Shown: piece after piece, positions 1 through 8,384 of the stretch
Layout: each line of letters begins with the position of its first letter
Numbering within the stretch: position 1 is the stretch's first letter
NCBI GenBank assembly: GCA_014380155.1
Contig: JACMKJ010000612.1
Span: 1-18,199 of the forward strand
From: Rhizobacter sp.
GTDB lineage: Bacteria > Pseudomonadota > Gammaproteobacteria > Burkholderiales > Burkholderiaceae_C
Length of the DNA stretch: 18,199 bases
Direction: 5' to 3'
Position numbers and translations under genes: made by a program
The notes under the pieces: model-generated
The model's database searches: none
What the model saw: the letters and a program-made list of their open reading frames with translations, nothing else
Told to the model about the DNA's origin: nothing

Positions 1-1899
1 ACGCAGCGGCACCTGTTCGATTACCTCGCCGCCGAGGTGCTGGACGAGCTGCCCGCCGACCTGCGCGGCTTCTTGCTGCGCTGCTCGGTGCTGCCCGAGC
101 TGACTGCGGCGCGTTGCGCTCATGTCAGCGGCGAGCCTCAGTCGGCACGCTTGCTCGAAGACATCGAGCGTCGGGGTCTCTTTGCGAGCGTGATGGAGGC
201 CGACGAGTTCACGCTGCGTCTGCACGACTTGTTTCGCGACTTTCTCGAAGACCGCCTGCAACGCGAGCACCCCGACGAGCTGCCGCAGCTGCTGCGCCGA
301 GCTGCCGAACACGAAGCCGACCTCGCGCGTGCCGTCGGCTACCTCACCCGCGCGGGTGCGTGGGGCGAGGCCAGCACGGCAATGGTGGCGCGCGCGGCCG
401 AGCAGCTCAGCGTGGGCGGTGGCCTGGCGCTGGAGCAGATGCTGGCGCAGTTTCCCGACACCGAGTTCGCCAAGCGGCCTGACCTGCCGCTGGTGCGTGG
501 GCTGGTCGCCTGGCCTCGTTTCGATTGGGACACCTTGCTCGTGGCCATGCGGCAAGCTGCCGACGGTTATGCGCGGGCCGGCCGCCAGCGCGACGCGGCC
601 CTCACACGCGCCAACGTGTGCTCGGGCCTGCACCACGCGGGCCGCCTGGGCGAAGCGTCGCAAGAGCTTGCGCAGCTGCGTGAGCTGAAGCTCGACGGCG
701 CGGCGCGTGCCTTCATCTACTTCACCAGCGCCTGGGACGCGTTTGCCAACGCGCGCTGCGAAGAAGTGGCGCCGATGTATGCGCAGATGCTCGGCTGCCT
801 GGAGCGCACGCCGGTGCCGCTGTTGTGGGCGCAGTTTCCCATCCACTGCGTATTCGTCGGCTTGCCCGGCATGCATCCCTTGCTGGAGCGTTTTGCGTCG
901 GGTGCGATGCGGGTGTGTGGCGATTCACCCACCCAGTTGCGCGCGGCGGTGATGCACATTCGCGCCTGGACGGCACTGGCTGCTGCGCGGCTCGACGAGG
1001 CCGAACAATGGCTGACGCGTGCCGAAGACGACTGCCGCTGGCTCGGCATGCCGCGGGTCGTGGTCACCGAAAACCGCCTGGCGCGCACGGTCCTGCATGC
1101 CTTGCAAGGCGAGGCCGACGCAAGCCATGCCGTGGCGCGCGAGTTGGTCGATGACATTCGCCTGCACAGCCCGCTCAGCCACCGCCAGGTGCATGAGTCG
1201 GAGGTCTTGTTCGTGCACCAGCGTGCCGCCTGGATCTTGCAAGACCACGCCGCGCTGCGCACGCTGGACGCCGAGCTGCAGCGCGCCGGCAATGCCTTCG
1301 AGTGGACCGCTGCGCCGCTCAACCGCGCGTTGAGCCAGGCCTTTGTCGCGCTGGTCGACGGGCGGCTGGCCGATGCGCAGGCGCTGCTGGAGCCGCTGGC
1401 AAATGACATCAACCGTTCGCTGTTCTACCCCGCCACCCCGGCGCGGCTGATGCTGGCCGACGTGCAATTGCAGCGTGGCCAGATCGACGCTGCTGCGGCG
1501 ACGTTGCTGCCCTGGTTCGACAGCGTGCGCGATGGCCGCGAGATCGGCGGCGCGTTGTTGGCCGGCCCGCAGGTGCTGGGCCGCCTGCACGGCGCCGCGT
1601 GGGGCCAACGGTTGGCAGCGGCCGATGTGGGGATGCTGGCGCGGCTCTCGTCGGCCACCCGTCCTGCGGAAGCGCAAGAAGCGCCTGCGCTCAAGTCAAA
1701 CAGCGTGGCCGGCCTGAGCGAGCGCGAGAGCGAGGTGCTGGCCCTGATTGCCGCAGGAGACAGCAACAAGCTGATCGCCCGCGCGTTCGACCTGAGCCCG
1801 CACACAGTCAAGCGGCATGTCGCCAACATACTCGGCAAGCTCGGAGTCGACACCCGTGGCCAGGCGGCGGCGCGCTGGCGCGAGCTGCAAACGCGTTAG
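1..1899 (+). CDS. LuxR-family transcriptional regulator, MalT-like (5' partial)
   Basis: The reading frame is open from base 1, so the start and probably the N-terminal STAND/P-loop ATPase part lie outside the window; 632 residues are visible. The first ~110 residues resemble the winged-helix segment that follows the nucleotide-binding domain in MalT-like proteins (RHLFDYLAAEVLDELP, later LHDLFRDFLEDRL). The middle ~430 residues are Ala/Leu-rich helical repeats of TPR type. The last ~65 residues form a GerE/LuxR helix-turn-helix: GLSERESEVLALIAAGDSNKLIA, then SPHTVKRHVANILGKL. Such proteins are large ATP-dependent activators that bind a ligand through the helical repeats. Target genes and ligand cannot be told from this sequence. 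Its TAG stop overlaps the TAA stop of the convergent suhB-like gene. Family confidence is high; function is unknown. Confidence 0.93.
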   Translation, partial: TQRHLFDYLAAEVLDELPADLRGFLLRCSVLPELTAARCAHVSGEPQSARLLEDIERRGLFASVMEADEFTLRLHDLFRDFLEDRLQREHPDELPQLLRRAAEHEADLARAVGYLTRAGAWGEASTAMVARAAEQLSVGGGLALEQMLAQFPDTEFAKRPDLPLVRGLVAWPRFDWDTLLVAMRQAADGYARAGRQRDAALTRANVCSGLHHAGRLGEASQELAQLRELKLDGAARAFIYFTSAWDAFANARCEEVAPMYAQMLGCLERTPVPLLWAQFPIHCVFVGLPGMHPLLERFASGAMRVCGDSPTQLRAAVMHIRAWTALAAARLDEAEQWLTRAEDDCRWLGMPRVVVTENRLARTVLHALQGEADASHAVARELVDDIRLHSPLSHRQVHESEVLFVHQRAAWILQDHAALRTLDAELQRAGNAFEWTAAPLNRALSQAFVALVDGRLADAQALLEPLANDINRSLFYPATPARLMLADVQLQRGQIDAAAATLLPWFDSVRDGREIGGALLAGPQVLGRLHGAAWGQRLAAADVGMLARLSSATRPAEAQEAPALKSNSVAGLSERESEVLALIAAGDSNKLIARAFDLSPHTVKRHVANILGKLGVDTRGQAAARWRELQTR

Positions 1900-2861
1900 C
1901 TCTTGCCGGGCAGGTCGGCCTTGCGGATGCGCACGGCCTGTCGCTTGGGTGCTTCGACGGCGGGAGCCGCCTGAGTGGCGATCAACGCGTCTTCGGGCGT
2001 GAGCGCAGCGGCGTCGTGCGGGGCTTGTGGCGCGGCGCCGTCCTTGCCTTCCTTGATGACGCGGGTGTAGGGCGCCAGGATGGTGACCAACTGGCCATAG
2101 ATCTTGGGGCTGCCGGCCACCACTTCGCGCTGGTACATGAAGTCGGACTCGCCGGTGAAGTTGCCGATCAGGCCACCGGCCTCGGTGATCATCAGCGAGG
2201 CGGCGGCGATGTCCCAGGGGTTGAGGCCGGTCTCGAAGAAGCCGTCGTAGTAGCCGGCGGCCACGTAGCAGAGGTCGAGTGCGGCCGCACCCGGGCGGCG
2301 CACGCCGGCGCAGGCTTGCATCACCTCTTCAAACATCGCCACGTAGCGCTTGAAGTTGTCGCCCTTGCGGAAGGGGAAGCCGGTGCCGATGAGCGAATCG
2401 CTCATGCGGGTGCGCTTGGAGACACGCAGGCGCTTGTCGTTGAGGAAGGCACCGCGCCCCTTGGAGGCGTAGAAGAGGTCGTTGCGGGTCGGGTCGTAGA
2501 CGACAGCCTGCTGGATCTGGTCTCGGAAGGCCAGTGCGATCGACACGGCGTAGAACGGCAGGCCATGGATGAAGTTGGTGGTGCCGTCGAGCGGGTCGAT
2601 GATCCACACGTATTCGCTGTTCTTCGCGCCATGCGTGCGGCCCGACTCTTCGGCCAGGATGCCGTGGCCGGGGTAGGCGGTGAGCAGGGTTTCGATGATG
2701 ACCTCTTCGGCCCGTTGATCCACCTCGGTCACGAAGTCGTTGGTCGACTTGGTGGTGACCTTCAGGGTGTCCACGTCGAGCGAAGCGCGGTTGATGATGC
2801 TCCCCGCTTTTCGGGCCGCGATGATGGCGACGTTGAGCATGGGGTGGAGCGCTTGCGACAT
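1896..2861 (-). CDS. suhB: inositol monophosphatase family protein (SuhB)
   Basis: A 321-residue Mg2+-dependent phosphatase of the inositol monophosphatase family. The metal-site motifs are complete: E71-E72 in ILAEESG, DPLDGTTNF starting at D89, and WDIAAA with D217. In E. coli, SuhB hydrolyses inositol-1-phosphate and also joins the NusA-dependent rRNA antitermination complex; whether this copy does both is inference. The ATG at 2861 is chosen because the conserved family start (MSQALHPMLNVAI) begins there; an upstream in-frame ATG at 2930 would add a non-conserved leader. Residues ~273-321 are a tail rich in Ala, Pro and Gln that ends in a basic stretch (KRQAVRIRKADLPGKS). That makes it about 50 residues longer than E. 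coli SuhB. It is divergent from trmJ, as in E. coli. Confidence 0.93.
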   Translation of the reverse strand: MSQALHPMLNVAIIAARKAGSIINRASLDVDTLKVTTKSTNDFVTEVDQRAEEVIIETLLTAYPGHGILAEESGRTHGAKNSEYVWIIDPLDGTTNFIHGLPFYAVSIALAFRDQIQQAVVYDPTRNDLFYASKGRGAFLNDKRLRVSKRTRMSDSLIGTGFPFRKGDNFKRYVAMFEEVMQACAGVRRPGAAALDLCYVAAGYYDGFFETGLNPWDIAAASLMITEAGGLIGNFTGESDFMYQREVVAGSPKIYGQLVTILAPYTRVIKEGKDGAAPQAPHDAAALTPEDALIATQAAPAVEAPKRQAVRIRKADLPGKS

Positions 2862-2956
2862 GGGGAGTCCTGCAAAGGGAAGGGCGGTGGATTGGCGATG
2901 AGGAAAGAACAGGTGCAGCCGAGGCGGCACGGATAATCGAATTTTACCCGCCGCCC

Positions 2957-3691
2957 ATGGACCCGACCCGTTTCATATTGCTCAACACCAGCCACCCCGG
3001 CAACGTGGGCGCCACCGCGCGGGCGATGAAAGTGATGGGTTTTGCCGACCTGGTGCTGGTAGCGCCGCGTTTTGCCGACGTGCTGATCCAGGAAGAAACC
3101 GTCGCGATGGCGAGCGGCGCGGCCGACATTCTTGTGCGTGCCCGCGTGGTCGACACTCTGGCCGAGGCGCTGGACGGCGTGACATTCGCCTGCGCCACCG
3201 CCATGACCCCACGCGACTTCGGGCCGCCCACCCATGCGCCGCGTGAGCTGTTCACGATGCTGGCCGGCAGCGAGCACCGCGTCGGTTTCGTCTTCGGCTC
3301 CGAGCGTTTCGGCATGAACAATGACGATGTGTACCGGTGCCATGCCTGCCTCAGCATCCCGACCCACCCCGACTACGGCTCGCTCAACCTGGCGCAAGCG
3401 GTGCAGCTGCTGGCCTATGACTGGCGGCAGGCGCTGGGCGGTTTTGGCGTGGCTTCACGCACCACGCCGCCCGCGCAGGCCGACGCTGCGGCGGTGCAGG
3501 GCCTATTGGCCCATTGGCAAGAGGCGCTGGCCGACATCGGTTTTCTCGACCCGGCCTCGCCCAAGAAGCTGATGCCGCGCCTGAACCAGCTTTTCAACCG
3601 TGCGCAGCTCACGAGCGATGAAGTGCACATCTTGCGTGGCGTGGCGCGTGCGATGCAAAAGCCCCAGCCGCCGCGCGGCCAGCAGGAATGA
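2957..3691 (+). CDS. trmJ: tRNA (cytidine/uridine-2'-O-)-methyltransferase TrmJ
   Basis: A 244-residue SPOUT-class methyltransferase, close to the 246 residues of E. coli TrmJ, which 2'-O-methylates position 32 of several tRNAs using S-adenosylmethionine. The N-terminal motif is NTSHPGNVGATARAMKVMGF. The knot region that binds the cofactor is GFVFGSERFGMNNDDV followed by LSIPTHPDYGSLNLAQAVQ. A helical C-terminal segment of ~70 residues follows, as expected for TrmJ and not for the shorter TrmL. The ATG has no clear Shine-Dalgarno sequence; a GATAAT box at 2932-2937 would place the transcript start only about 13 bases upstream. It lies head to head with suhB, and cysE starts 42 bases after its stop, so the two probably share a transcript. 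Confidence 0.94.
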   Translation: MDPTRFILLNTSHPGNVGATARAMKVMGFADLVLVAPRFADVLIQEETVAMASGAADILVRARVVDTLAEALDGVTFACATAMTPRDFGPPTHAPRELFTMLAGSEHRVGFVFGSERFGMNNDDVYRCHACLSIPTHPDYGSLNLAQAVQLLAYDWRQALGGFGVASRTTPPAQADAAAVQGLLAHWQEALADIGFLDPASPKKLMPRLNQLFNRAQLTSDEVHILRGVARAMQKPQPPRGQQE

Positions 3692-3733
3692 AGACCCGCC
3701 GCTAAACTGCCTCGCACAACCTCCCGATTCATC

Positions 3734-4498
3734 ATGTTCCAGCGCCTTCGAGAAGACATTGCCTGCATCCTGGAGCGCGACCCCGCCGCGCACTCCAAGT
3801 TCGAGGTGCTGACGTGTTACCCGGGCCTGCACGCGCTGGTGATGCACCGCTGGGCGCACGCTTGCTGGACCAAGGGCTGGCGCTGGCCGGCACGTTTCAT
3901 TTCGCACCTGGCGCGGTTTTTCACCGGCATCGAGATCCACCCCGGCGCGGTGGTGGGCCGGCGTGTGTTCATCGACCACGGCATGGGCGTGGTGGTGGGT
4001 GAAACCGCCGAGATCGGCGACGACTGCACCATCTACCAAGGAGTGACGCTGGGCGGCACCAGCCTCTACAAAGGCAGCAAGCGCCACCCGACGCTCGGCC
4101 GTGGCGTGATGGTGAGCGCGGGTGCCAAGGTGCTGGGTGGTTTCACCGTGGGCGATGGCGCGACGGTCGGCGCCAACGCCGTGCTGCTCAAGCCCGTGCC
4201 TGCGGGCGCCACGGCAGTGGGCATCCCGGCGCGCATCATCGAAAAGAGCATCGACGCGGCGCGCGAAGAAGTGTCGGCCCGCATGGGCTTTTCAGCCTAC
4301 GGCGTGACTCAGGGTGACGACCCGGTGGCGCAGGCGATGAAAGGCCTGATCGACAACGCAGCCGGCAATGCGCACCAGATTGCCATGCTGTGGGCGGCGA
4401 TCGAGAAGCTGTCGTCGACCAAGGACGACTGTGTCCCGACCGACGCGCAAACCACCGAAACCTTCGACGCCGACAGCCTCACCCAGCTGATGAAGTGA
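3734..4498 (+). CDS. cysE: serine O-acetyltransferase CysE
   Basis: A 254-residue serine acetyltransferase, which makes O-acetylserine from L-serine and acetyl-CoA, the first step of cysteine synthesis in the cytoplasm. An alpha-helical N-terminal domain (residues 1-60) precedes a left-handed beta helix of hexapeptide repeats (~65-170). The active-site region is IDHGMGVVVGETAEIGD with D81 and H82, and a second conserved His is at 118 (KRHPTLG). The acetyl-CoA end reads VPAGATAVGIPARII. Residues after ~175 are a poorly conserved tail ending in Leu-Met-Lys. E. coli CysE ends in Ile, which inserts into CysK; that residue is absent here. The last 20 bases overlap the 3' end of the opposite-strand GGDEF/EAL gene. 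It probably shares a transcript with trmJ. Confidence 0.95.
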   Translation: MFQRLREDIACILERDPAAHSKFEVLTCYPGLHALVMHRWAHACWTKGWRWPARFISHLARFFTGIEIHPGAVVGRRVFIDHGMGVVVGETAEIGDDCTIYQGVTLGGTSLYKGSKRHPTLGRGVMVSAGAKVLGGFTVGDGATVGANAVLLKPVPAGATAVGIPARIIEKSIDAAREEVSARMGFSAYGVTQGDDPVAQAMKGLIDNAAGNAHQIAMLWAAIEKLSSTKDDCVPTDAQTTETFDADSLTQLMK

Positions 4499-7133
4499 GT
4501 GTGTTCCCGCGCAACAGCGTGGCGAATTCTGCGGCCGCGATCGGCTTGCTGAAGTAGTAGCCCTGCATCTCGTCGCAGGCCTGGTCGCGCAAGAAGGTCT
4601 GCTGCTCGATCGTCTCGACACCTTCGGCCACCACGGTCAGGCTGAGCGTTTTGCCCATCGCGATGATGGCGCTGGTGATGGCTTTGTCTTCGGAGTCGGT
4701 GGCCAGGTCGCGGATGAAGGAGCGGTCAACCTTCAGCGTGTCGATCGGGAAATTTTTCAACTGACCGAGCGATGAGTAGCCGGTGCCGAAGTCGTCGATC
4801 GCCAGGCGCACGCCAAGCTGCTTGATGGCGGTGAGCAACTTGATCGCACGGTCGATGTTGTGGATCAGCATGCCCTCGGTGATCTCCAGCTCCAGCAGGC
4901 CCGGGGTCATGCCGGTTTCCTTCAGGATGTTGGCGATGTCGTCGAGCAGGCCTTCGTCGGCGAACTGGCGCACCGAGAGGTTGACCGCCATGTTGATCGG
5001 CGGCAGGCCCTCGCGCTGCCAGGCCACGTTTTGCTCGCAGGCCGTCTTGAGCACCCAGCGGCCGATGTGGACGATGAGGCCGGTTTCTTCGGCTACCGGG
5101 ATGAACTTGGCCGGCGAGACCGAGCCCAACTCGGCATTGGTCCAGCGCAGCAAGGCTTCGACGCCGGTGATGCCACCGGTCTTGAGGTCGAGCTTGGCCT
5201 GGTAGTTGAGGGTGAACTCGTTGCGCTCCATGGCTCGGCGCAGGTTCGATTCGAGCGTCAAGCGCTCCAGCGACTGCGTGCTGATCTCGCTCGAATAGAA
5301 CTGGAAGTTGTTCTTGCCTTCTTCCTTGGCGAAGTACATGGCGCTGTCGGCGTTTTTCATCAGCGTCTGTTCGTCTTGCCCATCGCTCGGGTACATGGCG
5401 ATGCCGATGCTGGCGGTGACACGACACTCCTGCCCGACCAGCACCATCGGCTTGATGGCGGCCGAGAGCATCTTGCGCGCCACGGCGCTCGCGTGTTCGC
5501 GGTCGTTGACTTCTTGCACCAGCACCACGAACTCGTCGCCGCCCAGGCGGGCGATCACGTCGCTGGCTCGCAGCGTCTGCCTGAAGCGTGCGGTGATCTC
5601 CTTGAGCAAGGTGTCGCCAGCTTCATGCCCCAGTGTGTCGTTGATGAACTTGAAGCGGTCGAGGTCGATGAACATCACCGCAAAGCTGCGCTTGTAGCGA
5701 GACGCCGTCGGAATCGCGACATTCAGCAGGCTGCTGAACATCATGCGGTTGGGCAGGCCGGTGAGGCTGTCGTGCCGCGCCATGTGGTGGATGTGCTCTT
5801 CTGCCACCTTCTGTTCGGTGATCTCGCGCGAGATTCCGCGGTAGCCGGCGAAGGCACCGCTCGCGTCGACCATCGGCTCGCCGCTCATGCTGATGTAGTA
5901 GGCGCGGCGACCGGGCGCGATGCGTTGCATGATCACGTCGCGAAACGATTGGCGCTGTGACAAGGTCTCGCGAAAGCCGTCCCAGCCACCCCCATCCTGC
6001 ACGTGCAGGGTGCTTTCCCAGATGCGCCGCCCGAGCAAGGGGTTGGGCTGGGTGTGTTCGCTCGCGGCGCGGCTGTCCAGCCGGGTGAAGCGGAACTCGC
6101 TGTCTTGTTCCCAGTACCAGTCTGACGACAGGTTGGTCATGGCGCGAAAGCGTGCCTCGCTTTCGCGCAGGGCCGCATCGATGCGCAGGCGCTCGGTGAT
6201 GTTGCGCAAGATGCCGCGAAAACCGACCGGCTTGCCATCGCTGTCTTTCACCAGCAGCACGGACCCTTCGACATTGATGACGCTGCCGTCTTTGTGGAGG
6301 TATTGCCATGATTGGCCGGTCTTCGACATGCCGGTGCGATAGACCTCGCTGAAGGCCGTGAACACCACGGCCGCCATCTCGGGCGTCTGGCGGTTGCGGT
6401 TGTCTTCGCCAGCGCGGTAGTCATAGTCGTAGCCCAGCATGTGCGAGAACGCGGGGTTGTGATAGACCGGCGTGCCGCGCAGGTCGACCTCGTAATACGC
6501 GTCGTCCAGGCTGTCGAGGATGTTGCGAAACTTCTCTTCGCTGCGTCGCAGCGCGTCTTCGGCCCGCCGGCGCTCGGCGTCGCGCTCGAAGTTGCCGAGG
6601 GCAAACGCGATGTTGCTCGCCATGCGCTCCAGCAAGACGATGATGTCGCCGCTGAAGGCATTGAGCTCGCGCGAATAGAAGAGCATCACGCCGATCGCCT
6701 GGGTGTCGCGCACGATCGGCACAGCCGCGCCAGAGGCGACGCCGGCCGCACGCGCCGACTCATGCCAGGGCCGGGTGCGCTCGTCCTGCAGGAAGTGGTT
6801 GCTGATGGCCGAGCGGCGGTGCCGGTAGCCCTCTCCGACCAGGCCTCGACCTTCGGCGGTGGCTTCGTCCACCGAGATGCGCACTGCGCGCAGCTGCTGC
6901 GCAGCGAGGCCCGATGCGGCCTCGACCTTCAGCCAGGCGGTGTCGGCGTCGGGCGAGGTGACGGCGGCGGTGAGGAACTTGCGGCCATCGACGGCCGCGT
7001 CGCACACGCGCTGAAAGAGTTCGCCCGGTGTCTTGGCGTACAGCAGCGCCTCGTTGGTGGCGCCGAGCACCGCGTACATGGATGCGAGGTGCTGGTCGGC
7101 AGTCTCGGCGGGCTCGCGGGGAGTTGCGCTCAT
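4479..7133 (-). CDS. GAF-PAS-PAS-GGDEF-EAL hybrid c-di-GMP enzyme
   Basis: An 884-residue protein without membrane segments. It has a GAF domain (~15-185), a short helical linker, PAS1 (~200-320, RRSEEKFRNILDSLDDAYYEVD), PAS2 (~322-445), GGDEF (~455-615) and EAL (~625-875). The cyclase motif is intact (GGDEF, residues 531-535). An RxxD inhibitory site lies exactly five residues before it (R522 to D525). The EAL domain keeps EALLRW (E659), NLSVRQF, ELEITEG, DDFGTGYSSL (D780, D781), LKVDRSF, AEGVET and DEMQGYYF (Q857). By family rules both the synthesis and the breakdown of c-di-GMP are possible, tuned by signals at GAF and PAS. The start is supported by GAGGAG at 7142-7147. It follows mogA by 23 bases and probably belongs to the darP-mogA transcript. 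The signal is unknown. Confidence 0.95.
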   Translation of the reverse strand: MSATPREPAETADQHLASMYAVLGATNEALLYAKTPGELFQRVCDAAVDGRKFLTAAVTSPDADTAWLKVEAASGLAAQQLRAVRISVDEATAEGRGLVGEGYRHRRSAISNHFLQDERTRPWHESARAAGVASGAAVPIVRDTQAIGVMLFYSRELNAFSGDIIVLLERMASNIAFALGNFERDAERRRAEDALRRSEEKFRNILDSLDDAYYEVDLRGTPVYHNPAFSHMLGYDYDYRAGEDNRNRQTPEMAAVVFTAFSEVYRTGMSKTGQSWQYLHKDGSVINVEGSVLLVKDSDGKPVGFRGILRNITERLRIDAALRESEARFRAMTNLSSDWYWEQDSEFRFTRLDSRAASEHTQPNPLLGRRIWESTLHVQDGGGWDGFRETLSQRQSFRDVIMQRIAPGRRAYYISMSGEPMVDASGAFAGYRGISREITEQKVAEEHIHHMARHDSLTGLPNRMMFSSLLNVAIPTASRYKRSFAVMFIDLDRFKFINDTLGHEAGDTLLKEITARFRQTLRASDVIARLGGDEFVVLVQEVNDREHASAVARKMLSAAIKPMVLVGQECRVTASIGIAMYPSDGQDEQTLMKNADSAMYFAKEEGKNNFQFYSSEISTQSLERLTLESNLRRAMERNEFTLNYQAKLDLKTGGITGVEALLRWTNAELGSVSPAKFIPVAEETGLIVHIGRWVLKTACEQNVAWQREGLPPINMAVNLSVRQFADEGLLDDIANILKETGMTPGLLELEITEGMLIHNIDRAIKLLTAIKQLGVRLAIDDFGTGYSSLGQLKNFPIDTLKVDRSFIRDLATDSEDKAITSAIIAMGKTLSLTVVAEGVETIEQQTFLRDQACDEMQGYYFSKPIAAAEFATLLRGNTLTSSAG

Positions 7134-7156
7134 GCCGTGGTCTCCTCAGTGATGTT

Positions 7157-7756
7157 TCACTGTGTTGGCGTGCGTTGCGCCGATTTGGGCCTGAAGGCCT
7201 TGCAGATGCTCCCGTCGGTTTCCAGGTAAGGGCCGCCGATCAGGTCGATGCAGTAAGGTACGGCGGCAAAGATGCCGTGCACCGGCGGCTGCGCCTGAGG
7301 CAGGCCTTCCAGCGTCTCGGCGATCGATTTGGGCTGGCCCGGCAGGTTGATGATGAGGGCCTTGCCGCGGATCACCGCGATCTGGCGCGACAAGATCGCG
7401 GTGGGCACGAAGCGCAGGCTGATCTGGCGCATCTGTTCGCCAAAGCCAGGCATCTCCTTATGAGACACGGCGAGTGTGGCATCGGGAGTCACGTCGCGCG
7501 GAGCGGGGCCCGTGCCGCCGGTCGTGAGCACCAAGTCGCAACCAGCGCTGTCGACCAACTCGCACAGCGTGGCGCTGATGGTCGCCTGCTCGTCGGGGAT
7601 GAGCCGCGTTTCCCAGTCGATGGGGTTGCGCACCGCGCGGGCCAGCCAGTCTTTCAGCGCCGGAATGCCCTTGTCTTCATACACACCGGACGAGGCGCGG
7701 TCGCTGACCGACACCAAGCCTATCCGCACACGCTCAAAGGCCGGCTCGCTACTCAT
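7157..7756 (-). CDS. mogA: molybdopterin adenylyltransferase MogA
   Basis: A 199-residue protein of the MogA/MoaB fold, near the 195 residues of E. coli MogA, which adenylates molybdopterin before molybdate insertion. Seen motifs are RIGLVSVSDRASSGVYEDKG at the N-terminus, the phosphate-binding LTTGGTGPAPRDVTPDAT in the middle, and INLPGQPKSIAETLEGL near the end. The ATG at 7756 is preferred over an in-frame one at 7804, because the family's conserved sequence begins shortly after it. It overlaps the darP 3' end by 8 bases, which suggests translational coupling. No molybdoenzyme gene is in the window, so the client enzymes are unknown. Confidence 0.93.
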   Translation of the reverse strand: MSSEPAFERVRIGLVSVSDRASSGVYEDKGIPALKDWLARAVRNPIDWETRLIPDEQATISATLCELVDSAGCDLVLTTGGTGPAPRDVTPDATLAVSHKEMPGFGEQMRQISLRFVPTAILSRQIAVIRGKALIINLPGQPKSIAETLEGLPQAQPPVHGIFAAVPYCIDLIGGPYLETDGSICKAFRPKSAQRTPTQ

Positions 7757-8294
7757 CACCGATGGTGTGGGTCTTGATGAACTGAAACAGCTCGCGGTAG
7801 GCACGCCCGCTGCGCTGTTCGGGCGCGGCGGCGGCGTCCTTGCGGGCGGCGCGGATCAGGCTGCGCAGCTGTTGCAGGTCGCTTGCCGGGTGTTCGCTCG
7901 TCCAGCGGGTGAGGGCATCGTCGCTTGCCAGCAGCTCGACACGCCAGCGTTCGGCTTCGTGCAGAGCCAGCGAGTCCTTGGCGCGGCCGAGTTGCATCGC
8001 GGCCACCGCTTCGCGGATGGGCTCGACGTCGTCCTTGCGCATCAGCTTGCCGATGTATTGCATCTGCCGGCGCTTGCCTTCGAACGAGCGTGTGCGCTTG
8101 TACTCGGCCACGGCGTCGCGCAGGCGCTCGGCAATGGGCAGGTCGACGATGCGGTTGTCGGGCAAGGCCACGAGCGCCTCGCCGAGCGCCTGCAACTCGT
8201 GGCTGTCCTTCTTGAGCTGCGTCTTGCTCGGGCGGTCGTAGAACTCGCCGTTGTCGTTGTCGGCAGGAGGGGTAGAAGGGGATTGGTTCGCCAT
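7749..8294 (-). CDS. darP: ribosome biogenesis factor DarP (YjgA, DUF615)
   Basis: A 181-residue highly charged helical protein of the DUF615/YjgA family, named DarP after its role as a factor associated with late 50S subunit assembly in E. coli. The family signature is visible: RPSKTQLKKDSHELQALGEAL, then LPDNRIVDLPI and RRQMQYIGKLMR. The start at 8294 has no Shine-Dalgarno sequence. A TATCAT box (plus-strand 8306-8311) sits so close that the transcript may be nearly leaderless. It is the first gene of a minus-strand series with mogA and the GGDEF/EAL gene, and is divergent from pmbA. The symbol follows the family name; function here is inferred from homology. Confidence 0.93.
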   Translation of the reverse strand: MANQSPSTPPADNDNGEFYDRPSKTQLKKDSHELQALGEALVALPDNRIVDLPIAERLRDAVAEYKRTRSFEGKRRQMQYIGKLMRKDDVEPIREAVAAMQLGRAKDSLALHEAERWRVELLASDDALTRWTSEHPASDLQQLRSLIRAARKDAAAAPEQRSGRAYRELFQFIKTHTIGDE

Positions 8295-8384
8295 AGGTCG
8301 CCGGTATGATAGCCGCGGCCCTCCCTCGTGGGCGCCTTGTGTGGGTCGCCGACCCGTGCACTACACCACTGAACGCCGCTGCGC

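Noticed and set aside
1599..2936. 445-residue plus-strand open frame across the LuxR end and suhB
   Set aside because: It runs antisense to the clear suhB coding sequence and has no domain signature; GC-rich codon bias explains the lack of stops.
4860..5960. 366-residue plus-strand open frame over the GGDEF/EAL gene
   Set aside because: Antisense shadow; the opposite strand has complete conserved motifs.
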